A stretch of 64,000 nucleotides of DNA, taken from assembly GCF_019112545.1 (NCBI RefSeq), contig NW_025064884.1:434001-498000 (forward strand). The letters run 5' to 3'. The position numbers and the translations under genes were made by a program. Shown piece after piece: positions 47,212 through 59,381 of this stretch; positions within the stretch are counted from its first letter, which is position 1; each line of letters opens with the position of its first letter. The notes under the pieces are model-generated. The model ran no database searches, was not told where the DNA came from, and saw nothing but the letters and a program-made list of their open reading frames with translations. Origin of the DNA: Guyanagaster necrorhizus. Its lineage: Eukaryota > Basidiomycota > Agaricomycetes > Agaricales > Physalacriaceae.

Positions 47212-48849
47212 ATGTCTTCTCAAACCACTCCAATCTTAGGTTTCAAGAAGGGCCTTCTTGTGCTTGACACGTCCGCAGACGCCAAAGGTGCACCGCGAAA
47301 CAGACAACGTGTACTCATCGTCGGTGGAGGCGTAACTGGTCTAACGTGGGTAGAACATACTATTAAATTTTCAAGCTCATGAGTGCATTTATAGGACTGC
47401 CTGGATGTTGCTTGATGCAGGATACGATGTCACCATCGTGTCAGAGCAATGGGCGCCGGCGACACCTCGTATCACCTCTCAGATCGGTAAGTAAATTTTG
47501 CGTCGGAAGCTGGATCCCAGCACTTACGGTGATTTCTCTCTAGCCGGAGCGTTGTAAGTTCTACGCGTATATCGTCTTCAGCCAAGACCTAACCTCCGTT
47601 TACCAGGTGGGAATATCCTCCAGCCGTCTGTGGTGTGTCTACATTATTTCAGTTCGAACCTCACTCAATCACACTCTTCACAGGCCAGCACACAGACGCA
47701 AAGTCCTTGGCGTTGTCCAAAGGGTGGTCATTGGCATCCTACCGTGTTTTCGACCAGCTAAGCAAATTCCTGCCCGCCATCAAGATGCGCACCGCCAATT
47801 TCTTCTTCGGAAAACCGATCGAGGACCTCCTTGATCAATTGCGCAAGATGCGCGAGATAGAAGCGTCTTGCATTAAAGGCTTTGTCCGGGACCCCGACTT
47901 GATTGCGAAACACGCAGTCAACCAGAATGCTGGCGTTGTCGATGCATACTCCCATCTGGCTCCTGTCATCGACACAGACGCATACATGGCGAGTCTTGTC
48001 ACACTTAAATTTCGCCGGTTGTATTGACCCTGATATTTAGGTCTGGCTTCATGATCTGGTCGAGGTGAAAGGCGCGGAATTGATCACTCGCCGCATCGAT
48101 GGCGATCTCTTGGACTCGGAGGCGAAGCTACTCGAGACGTACGGTGCGGTTGCAATTGTCAACGCGACTGGCCTCAATTCGTTCGAGGCTGCAGGAGACA
48201 AGTCTTGCTACCCCCTACGTGGTGGATTAATCCGACTCGTCAACGACGGGAAGCGGTTCGCCAAGGTTACGGAAGCCCTCGCTGTGACTCACGACAACGA
48301 ACTGAGCTCGGAGCATGAAGATATCGTGTTCATAGTTCCTCGAAACGACAACGTATGCTGACTCAGTCTCCCATTCCCCATTCAGTCTCCTTCGATTTAC
48401 CCTACTTGTAGATCCTTATCCTCGGTGGAATCGCTCAGCCTCACAAATGGGAGCTTGACTTCACCATGGAGTCGCCTGAGATCCAGCGTATGCGTGAGCG
48501 ATGCAACAAGTTGTACGTGCTCTCCAATATACGATGTATCCGGACCGCTAATAACGGCACTGGCAGTGTTCCTGGACTGGAGAATGCAGAATTTGACCCT
48601 GTAGCGCCTGTGGTTCAAGGTCTGCGACCGACGCGGGTAGGGAATGTGCGGGTAGAGCGGGAGCTGCGGTCGAATCGGATGCATGGTGGATTCAGCAGCA
48701 TTATTCATTCGTACGGCCAAGGAGGCTCTGGTTTCTCGTTCTCTGTTGGGTGTGCGGTGGATGTTCTGCACTTGATTGACAAAGTGGTGCTTGAAAGGAC
48801 GGCTGGGAACTTCAATGTCACGGTGGAAATGCATCGTGCTAATTTGTAG
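47212..48849 (+). CDS. D-amino-acid oxidase family protein, copy B
   Basis: An FAD enzyme family that oxidises D-amino acids to keto acids, ammonia and hydrogen peroxide, often in peroxisomes. Eight exons (47212-47345, 47395-47486, 47544-47553, 47607-47632, 47684-47988, 48041-48352, 48412-48512, 48567-48849) encode 420 residues. The dinucleotide-binding motif RVLIVGGGVTGLTTAW is at residues 33-48, AGALWEYPPAVCG follows, and the C-terminal part has QGLRPTRVGNVRVERE and HSYGQGGSGFSFSVGCA, the region holding substrate and FAD contacts in DAO. No C-terminal SKL-type signal is seen (ends HRANL). Exon 3 is 10 nt, and intron 5 uses a GC donor (47989, GCGAGT). The substrate range cannot be told. It shares a 1,423-bp identical tract with copy A. 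Confidence 0.88.
47396..48818 (+). repeat. Inverted repeat arm B (1,423 bp)
   Basis: Counterpart of 39546-40968 in opposite orientation, 6.4 kb apart, with the dehydrogenase gene between the arms. Immediately outside both ends the sequences are homologous but clearly diverged. Confidence 0.9.
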
Positions 48850-51789
48850 ATAAACTATTCAGATATACAGCTGTTCTGTACTAGTTTTTTTAATTTTCCG
48901 CAAAGCTTCAACTTATTTCCTGTATAACATAGCTGCACCTTTCTATAATTTATTATCTAGTATGGCGGAACCTTTGTCGCATATGTATGCGTCTCTAAAA
49001 GTCCGCAAACATCAGATGCACTCGAGTTCTTCGATCCAATCATGCTAGGAGGAAACGCTTATTTCGTGCCACAGGAAATGAGATAACAATGTCACTTGTT
49101 CAACATTTATGAACAAAGCGAAAACCCCAACCGTGCGTTGGCCATCATCTGCGATTAATATTAATAGTCTAGCGATCGATCATGACAAAGCCTGGCACGA
49201 AGCCCTAAGCCGAGCCGTTTTCCGAAGTGCGGAATAGTAGTAGCAGTGACACCAACGCAGCGCTAGTAATAACCCAGCAGATCCAGAACACCCATTCAAC
49301 AAAAGGAAGATCGAAGCATTTTGAAACCGTGGTTCACGCTACGGCACGTTAAATTTATGGCTTCTGCCTTTACTCACTATTCTACTCAGAACCTGTTGTT
49401 GCATGAAGCCTGGGCCTGAGCTCTCTGAAGCCAAGCCAGAGCCCTTTGAAGCCCCTCAAAGCCGAGCCGAGCTGGGCATGACAATCGCCAGCGCCAATTA
49501 CCCAGTATACAAGAACCTTATTCAGCCTTGGTAGCTAGTTCGTCAAAGCCCTCTACGTCTTAAGAGTGAGGACTCAGCATTTGTAGTCTAGCCGCCTAAC
49601 CAAAAGCCATAGGTGTTCTTCATTCTCTGTGACCTACTCCTTAGTCAAGAGGCCCAGTTTACCGAATAACTTTTGACATAATGGCCGTCTACTTTGTGAT
49701 GGCCTTTATTTCGCTTGCAGATTCAGGTAACGGACCGCCGTCACCTGATGTTAAGGCGAACAGCTATCGGTGATCTGTTTGATCTTATAACACAGGGAAC
49801 GGTGGTTAGTCACCGTCCAATGTTCCGTATGAACAATGTAGTGTAAAATAGTACCTTTTACAAACTTTAAATGTCTCACATATTCTGGCTAGTTTTTGAG
49901 CAATACCGACACAAGAGAATCAAAGAAACAACGGCAAAAACTCGGTTACGAAGTACGTACCCGCTTATTGCCACAGACAGTGAGGAAGTCACACATGTCA
50001 GATTTACGATCCAAATTCGACAAATGGCTCCCACTGCATGCCGTCAAAATCCCTAAATCCATTCACGTCAGGCTGTTGGATTTTCGAGATAATAGTACCT
50101 CTTCAAGCTTCAAGATCGAAGCGTAGATGAAGTGAGACATGATCACCTCAAGAGTTTAGAGCTTAGAAAATCGGCGTATAGTCCCAATAACTTCAAGGAC
50201 CACTGGAGTTCTGCGCCGCAGCCAAAGTTGCCACAGACCGTAACAAGGATCTTCATCGTATGATTTTCCGCAGAGTTAATGAGACTAGTGGTTTGGGAGT
50301 CGATGAACTCAGGAAAGGAATACAGATATAGAACTTCTTGACCAAACGAGAGAGGATCATATCCGAGGACCTTATATATGCCCATCCTGCATGCCTCGAG
50401 AGATTCCTTGGAAACACAGTCTGTGGCCCCACTTAATTTGGCGTAGGTAAACGGAACACGCTGGGTCACAAATCGCAAGGCGCGACATATCCATCTCACA
50501 CTGCTGCTTTTCAATAAGGCGGCGTGCATAGGCAGTAATAGAACAGAAAACTGAAGAATTAGTCGACGCGACGATGAAGAGAGATTGATAGAGGTGTGAT
50601 GTGTCCATCTCTTCGGATCTATGAGAAAATTCGCCCAGGATAAAGTGGATGATGAAGTGTCCAGTGAATGCGCTGTTGTTCACAAGTCGGCGAATGAAGA
50701 CGAGTCTCCAGGTTAATGATGAACGCATGATCGTGATATATGATGGTAAATAGGATCGCGCGTCGTCGAGATTAAATCAACGAACCTGAGTTCATGTCCT
50801 CAAGACAGTATGATGTGCTCGCAGAATATAGATAACCAGAATGATACGGAAGGCACGAGCGACAACCTAGAACAAGTGGTTTCATGCAAAGGTTGGGTGA
50901 GATGACGTTCATGGAGGCTCGTGGCAAGTGCGAGGAGCGAAGTGCAGCTGATGTTATCTAACTACCTCTTGGATCGAGTGAGGGAACGAATGAAAAGTCG
51001 CCCTACTTCATCGCTTAACAGAGACGGCCCCAAATTTTAGGTTCCTTTTCATGATACTCCTGAGCGGTAAAACACGTCGGCAATGTTGTATGGTATCAAT
51101 ACATTAAATGGGAACGGGGTCGCGGTGGGCTTGTGGGATCTGATGCCTCAGCGTCGCATCAAAAGACGTGTCTTTTTCGGGTTTTTGTTAGATCAAAGAT
51201 CGCTATTAGTATTTCACTATTTGCCTTTAAATGATAGTAACGTGACGGAAAAAAATACAACAAATTTCTCCATTCTGTCTCACGCTTATGAGACGGAATT
51301 CATGTGGTCGTCGAATGCCGGATGAAGAATTCGATTCAGTTTTCTTTGGGAGCCGCATGAGTAATGTACCCGGACAGGAAAAATCGGCGGAGCTGCGGCT
51401 GGCGCGCGCGAAGCCACGCGTGCCGCGTAAAATGGGCCGGATTTATGCAGCAGTAAGTCACTGGAAGGGGTAGGCCAAGGGTCAGTAATTGGAAAGACCG
51501 GAAGACTGGAGGTGCTGTCACCGCTGTGTCAGATCGAGGACGCTATGGTGGAAAGAAGATCGAAACCAAACTGTGATTGTGGGAACATTTTCGTTGAACT
51601 CAGGCTCGTGGCACATTTCTTTGTTTACTTGAGAGCCAATCAGACGGTAAATTTTGAGGGTAGAAATATCCGTGAACAACCTGAAGAGCCAGAAATTTTT
51701 TAAGACAAAGACTACTTAATATAAAGTAAACAGACGATTAACAAGAAATAAAACTATTCTCTATTTAGCCAACTGTTATTGGTTACCGT
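48850..51789. other. Gene-poor region, no supported gene
   Basis: About 2.9 kb. Two overlapping minus-strand frames (50143-50529 and 50372-50728, 118-128 codons) are the longest, but neither shows a known motif and no splice combination was convincing. Plus frames near 49871-50126 and 51083-51703 are likewise featureless. It may hold old mobile-element or gene debris. Confidence 0.4.
49411..49485. repeat. Degenerate GAAGCC/GAGCC-rich repeat
   Basis: Recurring gaagcc, aagcc and gagcc units, with a smaller similar patch at 49197-49220. Looks like a decayed minisatellite; origin unknown. Confidence 0.5.
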
Positions 51790-52472
51790 TCAGATACGCA
51801 ACCCGCTCTCCAGAAGAACAATGGCCACTACAGCGGAATGCAGAAGTCCTGCTTGGACCGCATCTGAACTTATTTCCAGTTTGAAACTGGAAGGGTTCCG
51901 AGTGACTTTGGCCAACATCTTTGAGGACATATCTCCACCCAAGTACATCTGAGAGTTAATCAGGACCACGACTCCAACAGTGCAGGATGGACTTACACGA
52001 ATTCCATCTTCGTCTGACGTCAAGATATAGTCTCTACCTCCGACACGCATAATCCGGTATCTAACGTTGGGTTTAAAAGACCTGACATGAATAGAGACAG
52101 TTAGTCTCACCTATGATCGTGCGACAAGCGGAGGAAATCGTTGGTGGCTTGCTTGGGCACAGCGCCGCGAATCTCGACCTGACTGCTGCTGTTTTTCCAT
52201 TCAATCAACCCCAAACTCCGTCCATCAGCAGCCTTGAGAACAGTATACCCAGGCATCGTTGAGTTGGTTGTAACGTAGAACTGGGGCTCATTGTTGGGTC
52301 CAATCACCGTACAGTCAATGATGGAAGGGTTGAGGGTAGTGAAATAGAAGGCATATAGACTTGGAGCATTAGAGGAAGAACCATCCCAGGGAAGTGCGCC
52401 GTAAATTGAAGGGGGGATTTCAGATGATGAACCGCTGGGAAGGGTGCCCCATACATTGTAAGGATGCTGCAT
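51790..52472 (-). CDS. DUF6593-type basidiomycete protein
   Basis: Three exons (52472-52111, 52081-51997, 51948-51790) encode 201 residues. The pattern YAFYFTTLNPSIIDCTVIGPNNEPQFYV, IEWKNSSSQVEIRG, FLRLSHDHRSFKPNVRYRI, LTSDEDG and a hydrophobic AVVAIVLLESGLRI end matches the beta-rich DUF6593 proteins that are common and multi-copy in mushrooms; their function is unknown. Intron 1 would be only 29 nt (52082-52110) with GT-AG ends and a ctaac branch-like site; without removal the frame stops at once. Intron 2 is 48 nt. The start MQHPYNVWG is preferred over upstream codons of the same open frame because it is the first ATG in a typical position. Confidence 0.72.
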
Positions 52473-55400
52473 TGTAAATGTGATAAGTTGAAGTTGAAGA
52501 GAGACAGAGACAGTGAGAGACGGTGAGATGTATATGTCGAGATGGGTTGCTCGAAAGAGGAGGAGCATTTACCTCGCGTTTATACATTTTGAAAATGATA
52601 GCTTAGGTGTTCTCGGAAGATGTTGGCCTGAACAGTCAGGGCTCAAGTCGATTGCGCCTGCCCGCTACTCTCGACTCAACCAAGCCCCGCGAAACACAAG
52701 GTTACCATCTCGGCAAAGAACACCGAAGTTACATAGACACCATCAAGAACAGTCTACTTAAAGGAGGAGAGGTTTCGCTGGAGACAAGTCTCCACAGACA
52801 GACAATCACAGAGTAGACCGGGGCACCAATCCACAGTGAACACGAAGAGAAAATCATTATGATGCCAGGTTAGGTACATGTAATCCATAGGAATGCAGTG
52901 CTTTGAATGAAAAATCGGGGCCGAGAGGGTTAAGCAAGAATTGAGACATGATCCAGAAATTCTGATCTCCGAGGCGAGATGCATCAGAGAAATTTTTTAA
53001 GGAGACACGGCGTCACTGGCACTGCGGCGGAGAAAGGGAACAGTACGTACGACCTTGTATTATGGAGCCATGTAGAGATAGGAAACATCGCAATCGCCGC
53101 CAGGTATCATTTGGTTTCTCTGCCAGCAAAAGATCCTAATAAGGTCCGAATGGGGTTATACTGTTAGCAAGGTCCTCGAAGTAGTACTGCGAGAAGTCGA
53201 CATGTGAATTTGATTTCTTCAACCGTCGGTATCGGCAACTTCCCGGTAACTAACCCGATGATCCCGCATCAAATCACCGCCCAGACCGCCCGCCATGAGC
53301 TCACAAAAAATCAGTGGAAAGATACCTTGGGATTATCAGAATTGGGAAGCACTAAGGTCTTTTGCTGTGGTCAACTAGGTCGAATGAAAGAGTCCTAAAT
53401 TGTTCAAGTTCCCTTCAAGATATTTTGACTCACTTCAATTTACTGGTAAGTTGTAACTGGAGTGTCACAAACTTGAAGGACAAGGTCAGCGGATAAGGCC
53501 GAATCTATCGAGCATTTCGGAGGAACTACCAAGGCCCGAATTTCTTCCGCTTCATCATCTGCGCTGGAGCACCTGCGTTTGAACCATTGAATGGACAAAG
53601 CCCATGCTGTCCACCTGTTGGGGGGCCAGGCAAATACGACACAAGCTGGATCGTAGGTCGAAGTTCTCCGCGACCTGACAATGATTATCTGTGCATTTTT
53701 TCTGAGCTCCAGTTGGAATATGTTCGACGGAGGTTTTGTGCGCCCGATACAGAGCATGTACAGCTGTGTACACTCCATTGGTACCGTTAGGCCTTCGCAT
53801 CACATTACTTCCGTCTGAAACGTCCGCAACTTGTGTCAAAATGATACCGAAGTTTAATCTCTATGCACGGAACAATTCGCCATCCTGTCGAGGCATAAGT
53901 CGGATCGTCAACGGCGTCTGGAAGCCCTTTTCAACTTCGCCTTCGACAGTAGGGACCATCATGTTTCAAATCAGTTGTGATTTCGGTGTGGGAGAGAAGT
54001 AGAAGCTGTTCAACAATTCAGCGAGGACGGATTGGGGTTCTTGAATCCAGGACCGATTGTATTGCATGAATGGATAAGAGGAAGACCAACGATAGATACC
54101 AGCGGAAAACGTCAATCTAGGCTATATAAGAATCGGAGTACATGAGTTATGCCTCTTCTGTAATGGTTCACAGATTCACGTAGACGCCCATGAAAGCGCC
54201 TTTTCTTATGTCGGCCATCAAGCTATCAATCTGGATTAAGGGTCTAGCATCAGCCCCATAGACGTCAGTGTTACTATTCATTGATCTTACTGATTATATG
54301 CAACCACGGAGGGTTTTTTTTTTTGTCCTTTCGGCCTCGGTATCTCATGAAAAACTTTACCAGAAGTTGTGATGGGCTTGGAAAAAGGTATGATGTCGTC
54401 GCATTCTGTTTTGAAAACATGGAACACCGCTGGATGGAATCGGAGAGCCTCCTATGGTTGGGGTTGAGCTACGTACGCCATTGCGCTGGAGTATACACTA
54501 ACCCTGACAATGAAAACTAAGTAGAACAACGAACCAAAGTCTGCGCCCGAGAATTCCGCTTCTCCACGGGCGCTGATCTTCCGTTCCTTCACGTGTATCT
54601 CCTTTGCAAAGTAATTAACAATACCCAAACAGGAACGATTCGTGGAGTGTGCGGGCTCAAGCACGGATGCACGATCTGTCATCCACTAGAAAAAGAGGAA
54701 GGGAAGAGATTCTAGCATACTCGTGAATAGAATTCTGTCGGTGGTACTGAGCTAACGCACCGGAAATGATCTCACAAATGGCTATTGAATAGCTCGTTGT
54801 CTCCATCATCCGGCCAATGAACTGTTAACAAGACAACGTTAGAATGGAGATCCGGTCACCTTCGCCAATCACACTCAGCATGAGATATCCACAATTGGAT
54901 ATCAACGTTTCGACGATCGACTTGTGCATTTCCGAAAGTGAGATGAAATCTCGCCATTTATTGAACTCGCTTAGAAGTGGTAATATCAAGGGAAGGCGCT
55001 ACCCGTTCTGCATAGATATTGAACCCTTGTATGAGCGCTGTAGATTCTGGCTTGCTGACAAAACCTGGCATCATGACCTTTCGATGCCGTTTGTGGTCTT
55101 CGGCAAAATATCGGCATTTTGGACGCTATCCAAAGAGGTAGTTAACATTTGCCCGCCCATTCCCCTTGCTAGACAAGATTCGGGAAATTTCGCGTCGCCT
55201 AGATTGAAAACTTGTATGTTGATGGTGGGTACATGTATTGGACGGCCTTGCGATCCGAAATGTATAATCGGTCTTCCTACGGTAAAGACGTCAATATAGG
55301 AAGAGAGATATTAACTGTGCATACACTAACTGGTACGGTACTCTAACTCGCACTGTTGTACCACATCTGGCCATCTGAAGTCAGTCTAGATGAAAGACCA

Positions 55401-56899
55401 AATTGATTAGAAGATTGTACAATTGAATACGAAAGATGGACCTCTGCGGCTTGGTTGCATCAGTTCTGGTGGGAAACCTTTAATTCGACACAAGATACAA
55501 AACGATTGTTGGATAAAATCACCGTAGAGGTATGATTCAGTCTTTGGGTCCGGGAATCTGGGCAATCAAAATACGAGTGTCACTTGTACCCCGAGTAGGC
55601 GAATGGGATAGAATGTCTGACGCCGTATCAGAAGGGAAATTCACCACAGAATATTCGCAACCATGACGACCGCATTCTTCCTGAAATTTAGAGTGCATGA
55701 TGACGTAGACCCTACATGGATGTAAAGATCATGATGGAACATCACGTTTCAATCGACGTTCTTAGGACGTTCAATCATGATGTCCTATTTGACCAAGGCC
55801 CACGGATCTGCTGTCGCAATTATTTTCGAGCACAGGAAGTGATCGAGAGACAAGACGCAACGTACTTACGACCCAATCCTGCAAGAACTTTTGTCAGTGA
55901 ATATTTTGCCTTTGAACTGAGTGGCTCACTAAATCCGTTTGTACGATAGAAAGTACCGCGTCATTGAACAGGCAGGCTAGGGAAGGTGAGGTTTGCGTCG
56001 CACATCAACTTCAGCAGAATTACTCGGACTCTCAGTTACCAGAAGCACAAAAGCCACCTCGTCTTACCAGTTACCCAGTTACCCAGTTACGCGCGTGCAT
56101 GCTGGATCTGAAATATGTATTGTAGTTCGCATCTTAATGCGTCACCAAATCTGAACTCCCCTGAAACCATGCACGTTAATCTCGCAAGATAAACTGCCTG
56201 AGCCTTCCATTCTTTTACATGTGCGTCTTGACTCATAGGCAAAAAGATATCCACTGGTTCCATCGAAATGAAAACAGCTCGACTTCGGCAGCCTGACCTG
56301 TGTGAAATTCCCATCGGAACTGTGAGCTGGACCCAGAGCTGAACAAGTCATTGCATGTATACATGTAGTGCATTTATTTGAGTGTCAAAGATTTTTCTCA
56401 GCTAGATCACGCTTGTGACAAGCGCCCTATAAAACCAGATATGACCCATGTGTAACTAAGGTATTGTCGGGGGTAAGATTCTGTGAAGAATCATAAGATG
56501 CCATAGGTCATTGAATGTGGCCTCCGTACGTGGTGAATTATCCTGCATGAATGCCCGAACTATTCAAGGTTGGTGAAATACATTGGGCGGGATCTGGTCC
56601 AAGTAAAACGGCGGCTGTCCATACTCGCAGTAACTCAGGAGTAATATGTGATCAAAGCTGGAAAAAAAAAATCCCTCAACGCATGAGAGTAGGGGAGCCG
56701 ATGGAACACCTTGGTGTATTAAAAGAGATGAGGACGGGACGGAGCTGTGTCATGGAAAAAGGCAAAGATACATCCGGATTCGGACCGGAACTGCTCCTGT
56801 TGCCGGACCGGCGGCATCTCGCGGCACCCCGTGCCAAAATGCTGAAATAGTGACTAGCTTGACCATTACAGCATCTCTTCTCCCTCCACGTCCTCCAAA
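52473..56899. other. Long stretch without a recognised gene
   Basis: About 4.4 kb. The longest frames are 54844-55299 (plus, 151 codons), 53440-53839 (minus) and 54281-54520 (plus). None has a known motif, and minus-strand reading of 54850-55260 is open in several frames but broken. This suggests decayed genes or elements rather than active ones. Terminal inverted repeats or LTRs were not seen. Confidence 0.4.
56065..56090. repeat. Short tandem repeat, ccagtta unit
   Basis: The heptamer-like unit ccagtta(c) is repeated three times in tandem. Minor. Confidence 0.7.
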
Positions 56900-59175
56900 A
56901 TGTCTGGCGGACAAGTAATATCCGGAAAGGAGGTTGCTCAGCACAATTCGCGCGAGAGCTGCTGGATAATCGTCCATGGTAGGGCATATCTCTACCCGTC
57001 TAACAAATGTTCATTCTCCCCAGGCAAGGTTTACGACGTCACAGAATTCTTGGATGGTGTGTAGGCAGTAATATCTGAATTTATGGTGTGACTTTACTGA
57101 CGAAGATAGATCATCCCGGTGAGCGTACATGAATGTTCAACCTGACTGTGGTACTCAACGTACGCCTAAACAGGCGGCAGCAAAATCATCCTCAAATATG
57201 CGGGGAAGGACGCTACGTGAGCGCTGTGATTCGTTGGTCGGAACCTTTCTGACGTGGCACAGGGCAGAATATGAACCAATTCATCCCCCTGACGCCATCA
57301 CCACTAACCTACCGCCAGAGAAGCAGTTTGTCCCCTCTTCCCCCGGTTCGGCTATCATCTCATTCATTCATAAATAGCCTTGGTGTAGTCGAAGCTGGAA
57401 CGGTCGAGAAAGTTGAGGTAAAGATCTCTGACGAAGAGAAGGCTCGTTTGGAACGGTTCGAGCTAAGGCCACCTCTGTCTGAAGTTTTGAACTTGCATGA
57501 TTTCGAGGTGCGTGGTATTGGTCCTTTGCCATTCCGGAGCTCACCTAGCAACAGTACATTGCGAAACTAGTCATGCCTGAGAAAGGCTGGGCATACTATT
57601 CTTCCGCCGCCGATGACGAGATAACACACCGAGAAAACCACGCTGCTTATCATAGGTTTGGTCTGGCGTATTGATACTGTTGCGATGCTTACCGCTCACT
57701 TAGAATATGGTTCCGGCCACGAATCTTGCGAGACGTTACACAAGTCGATTGGTCAACAACGATACTGGGACATAAATCTAGCATGCCGATTTACATCGTA
57801 TGTTTGACCCACTTTATGCACCGGCTTGTCTCTCTGATAGGCATTTAAAGTCAGCGACTGCGCTCGGAAAGCTAGGCCATCCCGACGGCGAACTGAACTT
57901 GACGAGAGCCGCTGCGAAGCATGGTATCATTCAGATGATTCCGACCCTTGCGTCCTGCTCTTTCGATGAGATTTTGGATTCTGCTAAGCCTGGTCAAGTG
58001 CAATTTTTCCAGCTGTGAGAAATTTTATTGTCAGAATTGCCGATATATTGACATGCATCGTACAGCTATGTTAACAAAGACCGGAATATTACGAAGCGAA
58101 TTGTTCAGCACGCGGAGGAGCGAGGAATTAAGGGTCTTTTTATTACGGTCGATGCGCCACAGCTAGGTCGTCGAGAAAAGGTGAGTTATTATCGAAGGGT
58201 AGGCTTCAAGCTCACGCTTGGGTATAGGATATGAGGATGAAATTTGAAGCTGAAGATCCCTCTGAGGTTTCTAAGGCCGGCTCAGACGGAGTAGACAGAA
58301 CTCAGGGTGCCGCGCGAGCAATCAGTGTGAGTTCCATCCTTGTCCAGGCTTGTCGTTTCTCATCCGGAGCAGTCCTTTATTGATCCCGGCTTGTGTTGGA
58401 ATGACATCAAATGGTTCAAGAGCATCACTTCAAGTATGTTCTATGTCCTCAGTCGGTTTCCCTGTCCTAACAGCTGGTTTCAGTGCCTCTCATATTAAAG
58501 GGCGTACAGTGCTGGGAGGACGCGATGGAGGCTTACGATTATGGGCTGGCCGGCGTCGTTCTCTCAAATCATGGTGGTCGCCAGCTCGACTTCTCACGGT
58601 CAGGGATCGAGGTCCTTGCTGAAGTCGTGGAGAATTTGAAGAAGAGACGTGGCTTGTCCTTCCCCAACGACAAGTTCCAGTTGTTCATCGATGGAGGTGT
58701 GCGACGTGCTACCGATATTCTTAAGGCGGTTGCTCTTGGTGCAACGGCTGGTGAGTCTGCTTGAGTTGCCAGTGATGACGATGTGTTCTCATAAGTATTA
58801 TCAGTTGGTATTGGCAGACCCTTCCTTTACGCATTCTCGACCTACGGGGAAGACGGTGTCAACAAGGCCCTGCAAATATTGCATGTACGTGGTCTCTGTA
58901 GCACCGATTGACCCCGGACTGACATTATCGTGTTAGGACGAGTTTGAGATGAACATGCGCCTCCTCGGGGCACCGACGCTCAGGAATGTCGTCCCTGAGA
59001 TGGTAGATATCTCAAATCTTCGGTCTCATATCGTCTCTGTGCCAGATGATAGACTATATGCCGGAAACTGTGAGTGCTTATTTATCTACTCGACTTCCAA
59101 CGTAGTGACTTTGTTTTAGACGAAAGCTTAGAACATGCTAAACTCAAGGTTTCGAGCATGAAATCCAGGCTGTGA
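56900..59175 (+). CDS. Flavocytochrome b2-type L-lactate dehydrogenase
   Basis: Sixteen exons (56900-56978, 57024-57056, 57110-57118, 57174-57216, 57263-57325, 57378-57507, 57555-57655, 57704-57797, 57851-58014, 58066-58180, 58228-58326, 58373-58433, 58484-58750, 58805-58884, 58937-59069, 59120-59175) encode 508 residues. The N-terminal cytochrome b5 domain has [23 protein letters not shown] (heme His about 39); the FMN domain has [63 protein letters not shown] with the catalytic His (about 360), [20 protein letters not shown] and [15 protein letters not shown]. The enzyme oxidises L-lactate to pyruvate and passes electrons to cytochrome c in yeast. No N-terminal targeting peptide precedes the b5 domain, so location may differ. 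Exon 3 is 9 nt. Confidence 0.92.
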
Positions 59176-59381
59176 AACTTTGCTAGAGTACTGTTACTTT
59201 CTGTCTTTTGTATAGTATGAACCTACTAGAATTTACTTGGATGGCACACAAATAAGGCAAGCAAATAGATGACGTCGTTCAGCCAACACGTCCGTCCACT
59301 AGTATAATGTCCGCCATGAAGTCAAGCCGCCTTTGGTGTCACTTGCCCAGGCCTACAAACTTAATGGTAATTTATCTTCGC

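Noticed and set aside
54844..55299. 151-codon plus frame as a gene
   Set aside because: No recognisable domain, no supporting splice pattern, and the opposite strand is similarly open.
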